64,000 bases of DNA from Catalinimonas sp038039535 (GCF_038039535.1 NZ_JBBPHP010000016.1:62001-126000), one strand, 5' to 3'. Shown: positions 1 to 9,752, counted from the first letter of the stretch. Translations and numbers: made by a program. Notes: generated by a model not told the origin, from the letters alone.

Positions 1-114
1 ACCATGAAGGGTATCTCCACCAGAAAGAATCAGATATCCATCCTGCGCCAACTCCTGACAGTGAGCAGAGGAGATCAAAATCAGACTCAGAGTGAGCGTA
101 ATGAAGTACGGCAT
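1..114 (-). CDS. Secreted protein, N-terminal fragment (runs off the window)
   Basis: An open frame starts at ATG (position 114, complement) and runs leftward off the window edge, so only 38 codons are visible. The first 18 or so residues are a clear signal peptide (MPYFITLTLSLILISSAHC followed by QE), so the product is exported; a Cys sits near the cleavage site but no convincing lipobox is present. After it comes a GYLILSGGDTLHG-like stretch, a pattern often seen at the start of uncharacterised secreted Bacteroidota proteins. Function is not known. Too short for a family assignment. Confidence 0.65.
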   Translation of the reverse strand, partial: MPYFITLTLSLILISSAHCQELAQDGYLILSGGDTLHG

Positions 115-281
115 ATCAGCGAAGTATAATATTGAAGTATAGACATGTCCGTTACAAACTTCAAATTTCATGCTGATCAGGTCAAATACGGTTAAGGGCA
201 ATGTGAGATTTTCAGCAAAGTTCCACCTTTTGGCGTAACGGAATTTGAGTGATCATTTCTGACCAAGCATTAGTACGCAAG

Positions 282-1307
282 TCATATCTCCTCATCCACC
301 ACAATCGCTATTTTTCCGATGGCTTTGCCTGACTCCAGTATGCGGTGCGCTTCTTTGAGATTTTCTACGGTAAGTCCGTTTAGGGTTTTGTTAAGAGTGG
401 TTTTCAGAATCTCCTGATCAATCAGATCGGCCACAGAATTGAGGATATGGTGCTGCTCTATCATGTCTTCGGTCTGGAACATAGCACGGGTAAACATCAG
501 CTCCCAGGAGAAGGAAACACTTTTGGAGCGGATGGCACGCATGTTCAGCTCATGCTTATTTTCCACGATAGAACAGATGCCTCCCTGCGGCTTGATCAGC
601 TCAGCCATAGCATCCCAGTGCCCGTCGGTATCGGCGAAGTTCAGAATGTAATCTACGTTTTGGATACCAGTAGCGCGTACTGATTCCACAAGATTATGAT
701 GATTGGCAACCTCATCCGCACCCAATTGAAGACACCAGTCTTTGGTTTCATCCCGGGAGGCGGTAGCGATTACTTTTAACTTCGTCATCTGCTTCAGCAT
801 CTGTATAGCAATAGAACCCACACCACCGGCTCCACCAATGATCAGTATGGTCTTATCTTCGCCTTTTTGTCGCTGGATATGCAGACGATCAAAGATGGCT
901 TCCCATGCGGTGAGAGAAGTAAGGGGTAAAGCCGCTGCTTCGGCATAATTCAGTGAACTGGGCTTTTTTCCTACGATACGTTCATCTACACACTGGTATT
1001 CGGCATTACTGCCCGAGCGGGTGATCACCCCTGCATAATACACCTCTTCACCTACTTCAAACAAGCTTACCTCATCGCCTACAGCTTCTACTACGCCTAC
1101 GGCATCCCAGCCCAGTATCTTGGGTGGGTCCAGAGTCTTATCCACTGCACTGTTTTTCCGCACTTTGTAATCTACCGGATTTACAGCAATGGCTTTGACC
1201 TTTACCAGCAGGTCATGTGCTTCGGGACTGGGTTTGGGAGCGTCAAAGGAAATAAAGCTTTCTGCTTCTTCAATAGGTAAGGATGTTTTGATGCCAATGG
1301 CTTTCAT
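282..1307 (-). CDS. Zinc-type alcohol dehydrogenase-like / quinone oxidoreductase (MDR family)
   Basis: 341 residues, full length for medium-chain dehydrogenase/reductases. The N-terminal GroES-like half contains GWDAVGVVEAVGDEV (about 66-80). The nucleotide-binding Rossmann motif IIGGAGGVGS lies at 156-165, the AxxGGVG form usual for NADPH-dependent quinone oxidoreductases. The catalytic zinc ligands of true alcohol dehydrogenases are not evident, so a zinc-free enone or quinone reductase is more likely despite the common family name. It reads leftward as a single gene, with about 150 bp of non-coding sequence on both sides, so it is probably monocistronic. Substrate cannot be told from sequence. 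Confidence 0.9.
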   Translation of the reverse strand: MKAIGIKTSLPIEEAESFISFDAPKPSPEAHDLLVKVKAIAVNPVDYKVRKNSAVDKTLDPPKILGWDAVGVVEAVGDEVSLFEVGEEVYYAGVITRSGSNAEYQCVDERIVGKKPSSLNYAEAAALPLTSLTAWEAIFDRLHIQRQKGEDKTILIIGGAGGVGSIAIQMLKQMTKLKVIATASRDETKDWCLQLGADEVANHHNLVESVRATGIQNVDYILNFADTDGHWDAMAELIKPQGGICSIVENKHELNMRAIRSKSVSFSWELMFTRAMFQTEDMIEQHHILNSVADLIDQEILKTTLNKTLNGLTVENLKEAHRILESGKAIGKIAIVVDEEI

Positions 1308-1464
1308 AGTGCTGAGTTAAAAAATGTGAATCCAATCAAAATTAGTAAGTAGGAAAATTCTTAGATTGTTTGCCTTTTTCAGCAATTTTCTACGATGATC
1401 AATATTCAAATGTTGTTGTAAATAACTTCATGGCTGAGATGAAGTTTGGACGAGAGCTTTCTAT

Positions 1465-3648
1465 TTAGTTTTCCAGATACTCCTTTACCTCAGCAAAACT
1501 AAACTCCAGGCTTTTACGGTCAGACAACTTCGCTTGTACCCATTCACTGGCTCTGACGATGGCTCCTTTGTGCCGAAAGTCCTCATGTTTATCCTCCATC
1601 AACTGGTAAAACTCTAATAACTCTTTGACCTGAACAGGATTGAGTGGACTTTGGTAACGGGAGGTATCCAATGGTAAGCTCACCGGCTCATTATTGAAAA
1701 TGAAGTACAAGGAATCTGCCTGAAGGCCGTTTTCGTACTGGGCTAGAATATGTTTATTGATGAAGTGCTCAGGAGAAATGCTTAGGCTCCGAATTATATC
1801 TTCAGATGCATTACTGTAAACCCACATAAGATGATGACTTGGGGCAAGTGTAGTGTCTTTTACAGAAGAAACTTCAGCGCCTAACAATGTTCGGGATCTG
1901 GCAAAACTGGTAAAAGTATCTTTTTGGTAGTAAAAAGGATGCAGCAAACCCAGCAGAAATTGAGGCTTGGTGATGCTGTCGTTTCGGGATAAGCTTAAGT
2001 GTAAGCTATCTCTCAGCCAGGTCGTATCCAGCACAGTGTAAGCAGTATCTACACTTTTTCTCCAGCTTATGCTATCCTCCGGAGCAAACACTGTATCGAT
2101 AGTGCTTTCCATCCATCTGCTCTTCTCCATCAGGTAGCTCAGTGCGGCATTGTATTCCATCATAAAGCTGAGACTATCCTCGTACCATAGATTTAAAGGG
2201 AGCGTATCCGGCTGCTGAAGGTTATTCCAGCGGATTTGTTCCAGTGCTTTGCGCTCCTGCGGGTCAAGGGTTTGGTCAAGGGCAATGCGATAGGCAGCAG
2301 CAGAATAGTAACCGAAGGGCGTATCCATGTCTTCAAAAGGCAGCTTTCTTAGCCTGCCGATGGTAGATTTCAGCAGGTTCTGCCTCACCTGTATCTTCTG
2401 TAGATTATTGCTACGGTTGAAACGGGTATCACGCAATGAATCAATCAACTGGAGTTCTTCTCTGATCAGTGAGTCAAGCAGTTGGGCTTCATAGTAGTTG
2501 ACAAACTCATCCTGCGCCACTTCATCAGCTATCTGCACCAGCCTGTCGTTATGAAAATGTACTTTTTTAACTTCCTTACCGGTCAGCAGGGAAAAAAAGC
2601 TTTTCAGGGTCTCTTCTCCCTGCTTTTGCGCATTGGTGAGAATATTTGCCCGATGCGCGTATAGGGTAAGTTTATGGATACAATGTTCTTTTACCTTTTT
2701 GGCATCTTTAAAGTTGACTCTGCCATTATAGTCAATAATCTCAAAGCCGGGAATACCTTTTTCAGGAATGAACCAGGGATTAATATCAGCATTCAGAATC
2801 TTGGGCTCAAAGCCAAAGAAGTGTAGCTCTGAGGATTCTTCATGAAAGTAGAAAGACTGTTCGTCCAAAGTACCAAAGTCAAAGCCCGCCTTTACCCAGC
2901 CACGTCCTACCATAGACAGCTTTTTCTTTTGCTCTGTTCGGGGTAGTTCGGAGGTCAAACCCTCATCGTAGAAAGCAATGAAATTTTGATTGCTATCAAA
3001 ACCTTCGGTCAGATACACCTGCAAGTTTTCCGGATCAGTATCTGAAGCTTGCGTTACCTCATTGTAGAGCATAAAAAGTACCTGCTCTTCATGTCGTTCT
3101 TTTACATCCCAGCTTTCCTTTTCGTCATTACCCATTTGCTCACGCCAGAGATATTCTACTACTTCTCCGTATAGATTGGTTTGCCGGAAATCAGGATTGT
3201 GGTGCTCAAGTTTATCCAGAATATTCTTCCGGTCTACATCTTGCTTGAAGATTCTGCCCCAGTTGAGGAAATTGAGTTGGGGGTACAGGTCTTTGTTCTC
3301 TTTGTACTCCTGTATCCTTTCATCTCGGGAAAGCTGCTGAAACCGATAGAGATTATACAAAGCCAACTTAAGATCGGCATACATCAGGTTAGCCCGCTGG
3401 TCTACTGAATCCCGCTTTATCAGACTGAGCCTGGATTCGTCAATAGAAGCAATCACTTCACCATAATACTCAGCCGTAACAAGTTGCCCGATCTCTCGTA
3501 TCTCAGTCACCATATTGGTGGTGGTGCCTAGCTTCAGTCCTCCTCCAAAAATGCCAAAAGGATTCCATAGGAAAATCAACACCACCAACGCTATGATGAG
3601 GATAGCATCCAGCAGAAATCTCCAGTTATTGAATATCAGGCTAATCAT
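1465..3648 (-). CDS. Large membrane-anchored DUF4230-like protein, last gene of envelope operon
   Basis: 727 residues with one N-terminal membrane helix (about 8-28, LLDAILIIALVVLIFLW). A stretch starting VTEIREIGQLVTAEYYG and a later block around VKAGFDFGTLDEQSFYF resemble the DUF4230 pattern (LvTaEy, then aGiDl, then a strand ending in a proline-rich turn). The remaining C-terminal half, about 350 residues, is rich in charged helices and I do not recognise it. The gene overlaps the upstream DUF4230 lipoprotein gene by 8 bp and is the last of four overlapping genes (7484 down to 1465), so it is probably co-translated with a muramidase-amidase. Role unknown; a periplasmic scaffold or regulator of the enzyme is an inference. 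Confidence 0.75.
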   Translation of the reverse strand: MISLIFNNWRFLLDAILIIALVVLIFLWNPFGIFGGGLKLGTTTNMVTEIREIGQLVTAEYYGEVIASIDESRLSLIKRDSVDQRANLMYADLKLALYNLYRFQQLSRDERIQEYKENKDLYPQLNFLNWGRIFKQDVDRKNILDKLEHHNPDFRQTNLYGEVVEYLWREQMGNDEKESWDVKERHEEQVLFMLYNEVTQASDTDPENLQVYLTEGFDSNQNFIAFYDEGLTSELPRTEQKKKLSMVGRGWVKAGFDFGTLDEQSFYFHEESSELHFFGFEPKILNADINPWFIPEKGIPGFEIIDYNGRVNFKDAKKVKEHCIHKLTLYAHRANILTNAQKQGEETLKSFFSLLTGKEVKKVHFHNDRLVQIADEVAQDEFVNYYEAQLLDSLIREELQLIDSLRDTRFNRSNNLQKIQVRQNLLKSTIGRLRKLPFEDMDTPFGYYSAAAYRIALDQTLDPQERKALEQIRWNNLQQPDTLPLNLWYEDSLSFMMEYNAALSYLMEKSRWMESTIDTVFAPEDSISWRKSVDTAYTVLDTTWLRDSLHLSLSRNDSITKPQFLLGLLHPFYYQKDTFTSFARSRTLLGAEVSSVKDTTLAPSHHLMWVYSNASEDIIRSLSISPEHFINKHILAQYENGLQADSLYFIFNNEPVSLPLDTSRYQSPLNPVQVKELLEFYQLMEDKHEDFRHKGAIVRASEWVQAKLSDRKSLEFSFAEVKEYLEN

Positions 3649-4273
3649 CGCTTGTAGTATCTTCTTCTCCAGTAAGCAAATTCACTTGATCAATGAGCAG
3701 CTCATCACTCTCAAATGAGATGTAAATCTCTTCATAATCCAGCGCTTTGAGCAATTGTATCAGCAGGGTGCGGGTATGCTCCTGCGTGGTCTCTACGATG
3801 CCCATATACTCCAGATTGCTGCGAATGTCCAGTTCCGCCTGCCGAAAAAACTCCTCCTGATCTTCAATGCTGATAGTGTTCAAAAAGGCACGAGTGTCGG
3901 AGATCAGTGAGTCTTCCACGAAGCTGGAGGGAGGATAAGAAAAGTTGATTACTTTCACCGGAGGCAGTTGCAGGCTGATGCGCTTGCCTTCTATCACTAT
4001 ATCCTCCTGCTCAATCTTACTCAGGTCTATGCCCGATTTAATTTTAGCTTGCGAATAAGCAAGGAAACGCGCTTCACTCAGCTTGATAAACCAGGAAAGC
4101 TTGCGGGTTTTGGTACCGTGCACAATTTTATCTACCGTGAATTCCGTAGTTGCCAGGTCGCTGGCATTCTGAATTTTTCCCACCACCAACCCACGTTCAT
4201 CCTGCTGACAAGCGGACAGGCAAAAGAGGCTAAAAAACAGCCCATAAGCTATATGGTAGCTTGTTCTCCGCAT
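3641..4273 (-). CDS. DUF4230 family lipoprotein
   Basis: 210 residues. A lipoprotein signal peptide ends at LFCLSAC (lipobox Cys about residue 22), so the product is probably membrane-anchored in the periplasm or outer membrane. The body has the DUF4230 signature: ATTEFTVDKIVHG, then IKSGIDLSKIEQEDIVIEGKRI, then LPPVKVINFSY. The start ATG at 4273 shares its first base with the stop TGA of the muramidase-amidase gene, a TGATG arrangement expected to couple translation. DUF4230 proteins have no established biochemical role. Its neighbour downstream carries the same domain in a larger protein, so the pair may be an ancient duplication within one operon. Confidence 0.8.
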   Translation of the reverse strand: MRRTSYHIAYGLFFSLFCLSACQQDERGLVVGKIQNASDLATTEFTVDKIVHGTKTRKLSWFIKLSEARFLAYSQAKIKSGIDLSKIEQEDIVIEGKRISLQLPPVKVINFSYPPSSFVEDSLISDTRAFLNTISIEDQEEFFRQAELDIRSNLEYMGIVETTQEHTRTLLIQLLKALDYEEIYISFESDELLIDQVNLLTGEEDTTSDD

Positions 4274-6660
4274 CAGGCATGGAATTTATAGTGGATCTCC
4301 TTAATCGTATTGAACAGGCAGCGGGCTATTCTTCTTTGTCCCTGTGTACTCAGCAGGAATTCTGCTTCCAGCCGGTTATCATAAAACAGGTTTTCTACCA
4401 GGAAGGCCGGACATCGGGTTTTTCTCAGCACATAGAAGGTCTTGGACTGCTCTTCCATCTCTTTGTCCTCATCACCATCGCTCATATCCTGCCTGAATCT
4501 GAATTCGGGAAAATCATGCTTGTACCACCTGGCGGCAATGCTGGCCAGGGTATCACTGGTAGTTTCGCCTACGCTGGTCCATACTTCAAAACCCCTGGCA
4601 TGATTGCTATCACCTTCCAGTGCTTTGGTTGATGAGTTGCTGTGGATAGAGAGAAAATAGCAGTTAGGGTTCTTAGCAAACAGCGTATTGGCCTGGTCTA
4701 CTCTCTCTTTCAAACTAACATCTTCTACTGTATTTACTGTCAGATCATGATAGGCGATGCCTGCTTCTTTCAGCATATCTATGAGTATTTCCCCGATTTT
4801 GCGGTTAATCACGCCCTCGTAAACCTGGGTACCATCGGAAAATTTATAACGCTTTCCAATGGAAGCAGGTGTAGTATACTTTCCGTTCTTAAGTCCTCCA
4901 TGTCCGGCATCTATGATGGGAATGAAACCTCCTCTGCTAAGAGAGGTAGTGGTTGTGCCGTATTGGATTACGTACTTTTCGTAAGCAGCTTTTAGCCGTA
5001 CATCATATTTATTCTCCTTGTAGCCTCGGCCATTGTAGCCATAGGCGAAAGTGGCCCAATCGTAGCTACCCTGATTATCTTCAGAAATATAATCTACCAG
5101 GCGTTTGCCCCGGGCGGTTTTGGTTTTGATAAATTCCAGAAAGTCCAGAAAATGGTAGTACTCCGAAACCTCCTGCTTCTTCTCAAAGTCAAACACATCT
5201 TCATAGAAGTAGGGATTACCTTCAGCTACTTTATCGGGTTGTATCCTGCCTCTGATGTAATGCTCCAGGTTCTCTCCCAATATCTGAAAAAGCCCCCAGG
5301 AAGCAGAATAGATAGCTGCCCGCTGGATATTTTTATCATCTTTACCATTAATTTCCTTAGCCTCTTTCAGCCGCTCATGTTCGCCAGTTCCCCCTTTATA
5401 ATGCTTAGTTGTCCATTTTTCATAAATGATATTGGGATGCTCTGCCTCTAGCAGCTTAGGAGTTTTGCCTGCTTTCTCCAGCCAGTGCCAGAATTTATGT
5501 CCTTCAAACAGAATTTTAGGCTTGCCATCAGGAAGATGCCCCCTACCGGAAGATTCAACCTCAATAATTGCTTTCACCACCGGCATGGATAGCTTGATCT
5601 GCTCATCTTTTTCCAGGTGCAGCAGGGCTTTTTCTATTTCTTCATCACTAAGTACTCTACTGAAGAGGTTGTCCCTGATCTGTACAAACATGCCTTTGGG
5701 TTTCTCTTCATCCTTGACCGGTGCTTTTACCGACAAAGCTTCCCTCATCTTGCCTAGGAACGGGCGTTTCTCATCCTCCTCTCGCAGGGCAAAATCCTGC
5801 TCTTGTTCTACGAAATCTATGTCATCCTCATTCAGCTGATTGGTAAAAGGGCGGGGCTGTTGCTGCTCATCGGAGGAGCCTCCCTGAGAAGCAGGCGAAG
5901 CGGGGCGACTCCATCTTTTCTGCAGGTACTTCAATGACTTATCGCCGAAATAAAAGGCAATCATCATGAGGAAGGCGGTTTCAAAAAACTCAAACTGCTG
6001 CCGTACCAGCGCCAGTTCGTTAGCGGTATATTCACTGCCAAAACTTACGATGAGCAGAGAAAGCCCTCCGAAGAGAAGCGTAAAGGCAATCATCCCCCGC
6101 ACCGTGCCGGGCGGTAAGCCAAAAGTCTGGCTGCGATAAGGGTTTTTGTCAGGCCCTTCCAATTCATCAGGGTTCACCGGATAACCCATTTTTGCCATTT
6201 CCCGGGCTTCAAAGATTTTGTCCCAGTCTTTATCGGTCAGTCCGTAATTGATGTTGTAATTGTAGACCGCCCACATAAAGTACCGCAGAAATACAGCGAT
6301 CCAGATGATAGAAACTACTAAACCGACCGCCTGAAAGAGATTGCCATATTCAACATAGATAAACAGCCCCCCCAATATGCCGATGACCGTGAGAAGCAGC
6401 GTAAGGACGTTCGTCCCGGCAAAAAAGAATTTGTGATAAGGATTGCCACTCTCCGTTTTTCCTTTTACCTCAGTATTGAAATATTTGAAAACCGCGCTAT
6501 AAATCAGGCTGAGGCCTACGACTACCACAATACCTACTGGCAGCAGAACATTGGAAGCCCCATCTTCACTCCCCCAGAAGATAAAAAGGACTACTGTCAG
6601 CACAATGACAGCAATAAAAATAATGTGCGTCCACATAAGGATTCTGGGGGAGGCTTTCAT
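4273..6660 (-). CDS. Membrane-embedded bifunctional N-acetylmuramidase / N-acetylmuramoyl-L-alanine amidase
   Basis: 795 residues in three parts. Residues 1-245 hold about six membrane helices (9-29, 39-58, 79-102, 108-130, 187-207, 222-240) ending in a FYFGDKSLKYL motif like those in holin-type membrane domains. After an acidic linker, 341-565 match the phage-type N-acetylmuramidase domain, with likely catalytic Glu in IIEVESSGRG (E369) and the SASWGLFQI and FAYGYNG blocks. Residues 580-795 are an Amidase_3 zinc amidase: DAGHGG (H587), a following Glu, SIHSN and the LVENLF Glu. It should cut both glycan strand and peptide stem of peptidoglycan. It overlaps DUF5675 and DUF4230 genes on either side. 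A soluble export signal is absent; the enzyme domains hang on a membrane anchor. Confidence 0.85.
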   Translation of the reverse strand: MKASPRILMWTHIIFIAVIVLTVVLFIFWGSEDGASNVLLPVGIVVVVGLSLIYSAVFKYFNTEVKGKTESGNPYHKFFFAGTNVLTLLLTVIGILGGLFIYVEYGNLFQAVGLVVSIIWIAVFLRYFMWAVYNYNINYGLTDKDWDKIFEAREMAKMGYPVNPDELEGPDKNPYRSQTFGLPPGTVRGMIAFTLLFGGLSLLIVSFGSEYTANELALVRQQFEFFETAFLMMIAFYFGDKSLKYLQKRWSRPASPASQGGSSDEQQQPRPFTNQLNEDDIDFVEQEQDFALREEDEKRPFLGKMREALSVKAPVKDEEKPKGMFVQIRDNLFSRVLSDEEIEKALLHLEKDEQIKLSMPVVKAIIEVESSGRGHLPDGKPKILFEGHKFWHWLEKAGKTPKLLEAEHPNIIYEKWTTKHYKGGTGEHERLKEAKEINGKDDKNIQRAAIYSASWGLFQILGENLEHYIRGRIQPDKVAEGNPYFYEDVFDFEKKQEVSEYYHFLDFLEFIKTKTARGKRLVDYISEDNQGSYDWATFAYGYNGRGYKENKYDVRLKAAYEKYVIQYGTTTTSLSRGGFIPIIDAGHGGLKNGKYTTPASIGKRYKFSDGTQVYEGVINRKIGEILIDMLKEAGIAYHDLTVNTVEDVSLKERVDQANTLFAKNPNCYFLSIHSNSSTKALEGDSNHARGFEVWTSVGETTSDTLASIAARWYKHDFPEFRFRQDMSDGDEDKEMEEQSKTFYVLRKTRCPAFLVENLFYDNRLEAEFLLSTQGQRRIARCLFNTIKEIHYKFHA

Positions 6661-7484
6661 GTTGTTTGGAGTTTACTGCGCTCAAACCAGTCTTCATCCA
6701 TTATGCTGATCTGCACCTCTTCGCCCGACTTAAGTAGCGCACTGATGGTTTTATAAAATCTTTCGTAAGCTTTTCTGGAGTAGGTAATCATTTTTGAAGT
6801 GCTGGCAGCATCAATACCATCGGCAATCAGCAGGCAGCCTTCGGTATCTTTATGGGTATTGCCCACGTGCAGATAGACATTTTTAAAGTCCGGTATATTT
6901 TTAACCTCCAGATGATACTCAAACCAGGGACGGCTTTTTTGGTACTGCTTGGTTAAGGGAGTGAGGTTTTTGTTAAAATCCAGAGGGTAAATGCCTTCGG
7001 GTACTCTTGTTTTTCCTGCTACCTTTTCTTTGCGAAAAGTATCTTCCAAGGTATAGGCAAAAAACTTCTTACGCAGGAACAACAAGCCTAGGGTAGACTC
7101 CCCATCATCCAGGTAACGCAGTACGGTTAAGGTGTTGGCAGAGAGAGAAGCATATCTACCTTCTTCAGCATTCAGTTGCTGCTCAAGTTGGGTAATTTTC
7201 TGCTGTAGCTGATCTATTTTAGGATGTATGCCGGTAGATATCTTACCGCTATCTGCAACAGAGGTACGAGTAGGTGTATTTGTTTTTTCTTCATCCTGAC
7301 TGACAGGTTCACGACTAAATAACTCCTTTACGGATTGAAAACCTTTTTGAACTAAGGCGATGATATAACCAATAAAGCCTATAATCCACAGCCAAACCTC
7401 TTCCAGCAACTCAGGATTGGTGAGAAACAGCAAAATAGCGATCGTGAGAAGCGCTATAAACAATAAGGCCGCAAGGCGTGTCAA
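6657..7484 (-). CDS. DUF5675 domain membrane protein, first gene of envelope operon
   Basis: 275 residues. Two hydrophobic helices (about 2-21 and 32-50) are followed by a Thr/Ser-rich linker, a short coiled-coil (IDQLQQKITQLEQQL) and a C-terminal domain from about 125 with the DUF5675 pattern: a LEDTFR block, VPEGIYPLDF, then VYLHVGNTHKDTEGCLLI. The His-Gly-Asn...Thr-Glu-Gly-Cys arrangement resembles the active-site layout of cell-wall active domains, and DUF5675 is frequently encoded in phage lysis neighbourhoods. Its 3' end overlaps the muramidase-amidase start by 4 bp (ATGA). This is the first gene of the four-gene operon. No biochemical function is established for the domain. Confidence 0.8.
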   Translation of the reverse strand: MTRLAALLFIALLTIAILLFLTNPELLEEVWLWIIGFIGYIIALVQKGFQSVKELFSREPVSQDEEKTNTPTRTSVADSGKISTGIHPKIDQLQQKITQLEQQLNAEEGRYASLSANTLTVLRYLDDGESTLGLLFLRKKFFAYTLEDTFRKEKVAGKTRVPEGIYPLDFNKNLTPLTKQYQKSRPWFEYHLEVKNIPDFKNVYLHVGNTHKDTEGCLLIADGIDAASTSKMITYSRKAYERFYKTISALLKSGEEVQISIMDEDWFERSKLQTT

Positions 7485-7651
7485 GGTGGATAGTTTAGGT
7501 TGATGGTCTATCCAAAGTTATCAAAATTAGCGGGATTTGAAAGCTTTCGTTAGGTATTATTTCCCATTCATAAATGCTTAGGCAGCAGGCTTAAAAGTCA
7601 GATTGTCGCAATGAAATTGCCGTAAGAAATTACCGTTACTTGATTTTAGAT

Positions 7652-8311
7652 TTACATGTGCCCATTCCATTCCTGATAAAATTCATCAAGAAAAGCTTCC
7701 ATGAATTGATGTCTATGCTCAGCCATCCGTTTTCCAGTGGGGGTATTCATCCTGTCTTTAAGCAGCAGCAGTTTTTCATAGAAATGATTGATGGTAGGCG
7801 CTTTGCTCTGCTTGTACTCTTCTCTCGTCATAGCAAAATTGGGCTTGATTTCAGGATTATAGATTTCCCTGTTCTTATATCCTCCGTAATTGAAGGCTCT
7901 TGCTATACCCATGGCCCCCATGGCATCCAGTCGGTCAGCATCCTGTATGACATCCAGTTCCGGGGACTTAAATTTCTGAGGATCATTACCCCCTTTGAAG
8001 GAAATATTGGCAATGATACTTTCAACCTGAGCAATCACCTGTTCTTCAACATGGAGAGTACTTAAGAACTCCCTTGCTTTGCGAGGCCCTACTTCTTCGT
8101 CACCATTATGAAATTTTGCATCCGCTATGTCATGCAGTAAGGCGCCCAGTTCAACAGTAAACATATCAACATCTTCGGTTTTGGCAATATGCTTTGATAA
8201 ATTCCATACCCGGTAAATATGCCACCAGTCATGCCCTCCTTCAGCACCTGACAAAGTTTCCTGAACAAAAGATATGGTCTTCTTAATTACAGTTTCCTGG
8301 TCTACGAGCAT
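7652..8311 (-). CDS. HD domain phosphohydrolase (YedJ-like)
   Basis: 219 residues. The metal-binding HD residues are visible: HDWWHIYRV near residue 29, LLHDIADAK near 68 and a distal DADRLDAMGAMGIAR. This order (H...HD...D with a DADRLDA box) is typical of the YedJ/YpgQ group of HD phosphohydrolases, which hydrolyse nucleotides or other phosphorylated small molecules. It is a lone leftward gene, ending about 170 bp before the DUF5675 operon start. The natural substrate cannot be inferred. Confidence 0.9.
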   Translation of the reverse strand: MLVDQETVIKKTISFVQETLSGAEGGHDWWHIYRVWNLSKHIAKTEDVDMFTVELGALLHDIADAKFHNGDEEVGPRKAREFLSTLHVEEQVIAQVESIIANISFKGGNDPQKFKSPELDVIQDADRLDAMGAMGIARAFNYGGYKNREIYNPEIKPNFAMTREEYKQSKAPTINHFYEKLLLLKDRMNTPTGKRMAEHRHQFMEAFLDEFYQEWNGHM

Positions 8312-8364
8312 TATTATTTTACAGAGTTAAAACAGAACTAACTGGTAGTACCCAGACGCTCAAT

Positions 8365-9558
8365 TTAGGCTGAAGTAGTGACTGCTTTTTGTCTGCTTTG
8401 TTTTTTCTTCGCTTTTTTCTTCAGCTTATTGATCCAGATAATTACTCCGGTCACCGGAAGAGAAGTAGCAATAAGGCAGGCAATAAAATAGAGTATTTTT
8501 GTAAAAGTGCCGTACACATAACCCATATGCAAAGGCTTGATTGAAGCAGCGACTCTTTCATTAAATGGTTTCTCGGCAAAAATCTCACTAGCCAAAACTT
8601 CCCCACTATACTGGTCCAACTGCAATTTATCAGAGGCTGAAGGGGCAAAGAAACCTGTTTTGTTTTTGGAAATGGATACCGTACCTACTGAGTCTTTAGG
8701 GAGAGAAATCTGATAATCTCCTTCGTAAGGAAGCATTCCGTCGCTAATGTGCATAAGCTCTGCTACTGTTAATGGACTCGCATTCTGAGCAGGCAAAGTA
8801 GAGTTTAAGGGTCCTTCGCCACCTCCTCTTCGGCCAAACACCTGCGTCCCCAGCACCTCTCCCAAACCATCACGGTACCATTCAAAAGACCAGCAAAGGC
8901 CGGTAAGCGCCATCACAAGGAGAAGGATGGAAGAATAAAGACCCAAAGAATTGTGCAGATCATGATTGATACGCTTCCAGTTGGCGCTAAATTTTATTTT
9001 TAAGCCTTGTCTCCACGCACTTACTTTTTGCGGAACCCAGATTATCAGACCACTGAGAATCAGGAAAACAAAAATGAGGGTAGCAACTCCCACAATTGGG
9101 CGACCTATGGCACTATCCAGGAGTAACCAGCGGTGCATTCTGAACATAAACATAAAAAAACCTGAAGCTGGGCTGTCCGATGTGCCCAGCACTTCTGCGG
9201 AATAAGGATTCACAAAATAGGTGGTCCCTCTCCGCTCTTCTTCTGATTGTTTAATGCTTACTGCATAGGGGTTATCTTCCTCATGAGGAATGCTGATGGA
9301 AGAAATAATTCCTCCCGGTTGCTGCTGTAATTGTTCTATAATGGCTTCTGCCGTCATTGGCTCTGCGCCTTCCGGAACATCCACACTATATTTTTCCGGC
9401 TCAATAAGCATTTCTATCTCTTCCCGAAAGGTATAGATTGTACCACTTAGGCAAACTAAAAACAGGATAAGGCCACTGCCAACCCCCATCCAGAGGTGAA
9501 TATCATTAAAAAGTTTTCTTGTGCGTTTCCAGCCAGAGGATTTCTTTGCTTTTGCCAT
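8365..9558 (-). CDS. PepSY-associated transmembrane protein
   Basis: 397 residues with four membrane helices (about 22-45, 145-175, 205-225 and 350-375), the fold of PepSY_TM proteins often called iron-regulated membrane proteins. The first helix is followed by a periplasmic PepSY-like segment (MTAEAIIEQLQQQPGG), and helices carry conserved His residues (FRMHRWL, NHDLHNSLGLY, KPLHMGYVYG) that may bind haem or act in electron transfer. Such proteins often sit beside siderophore receptors and are suspected ferric-siderophore reductases; no receptor is next to this one. The C terminus is highly basic (KKKAKKKQ). About 190 bp of non-coding DNA lies upstream. Confidence 0.88.
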   Translation of the reverse strand: MAKAKKSSGWKRTRKLFNDIHLWMGVGSGLILFLVCLSGTIYTFREEIEMLIEPEKYSVDVPEGAEPMTAEAIIEQLQQQPGGIISSISIPHEEDNPYAVSIKQSEEERRGTTYFVNPYSAEVLGTSDSPASGFFMFMFRMHRWLLLDSAIGRPIVGVATLIFVFLILSGLIIWVPQKVSAWRQGLKIKFSANWKRINHDLHNSLGLYSSILLLVMALTGLCWSFEWYRDGLGEVLGTQVFGRRGGGEGPLNSTLPAQNASPLTVAELMHISDGMLPYEGDYQISLPKDSVGTVSISKNKTGFFAPSASDKLQLDQYSGEVLASEIFAEKPFNERVAASIKPLHMGYVYGTFTKILYFIACLIATSLPVTGVIIWINKLKKKAKKKQSRQKAVTTSA

Positions 9559-9752
9559 AGTGACGCAGAGTATAGATTTTATTTAGACCAAAAATAAATA
9601 AGAAACCCTGTCTATTACAAGAGATTTTAGAAGAAATTTGAAAAGAAATGGTATTCTGTAAATACTACCCAACTCTCCTCTCTATTGAGAAAGAAGAACA
9701 ACAAAGTTGAGGTGAGGAAAACGCATCAATACAGTCTATAAAAACTTTCAAA

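Noticed and set aside
439..948. Short rightward frames inside the dehydrogenase gene
   Set aside because: They are antisense shadows of a well-supported gene, with no family likeness.
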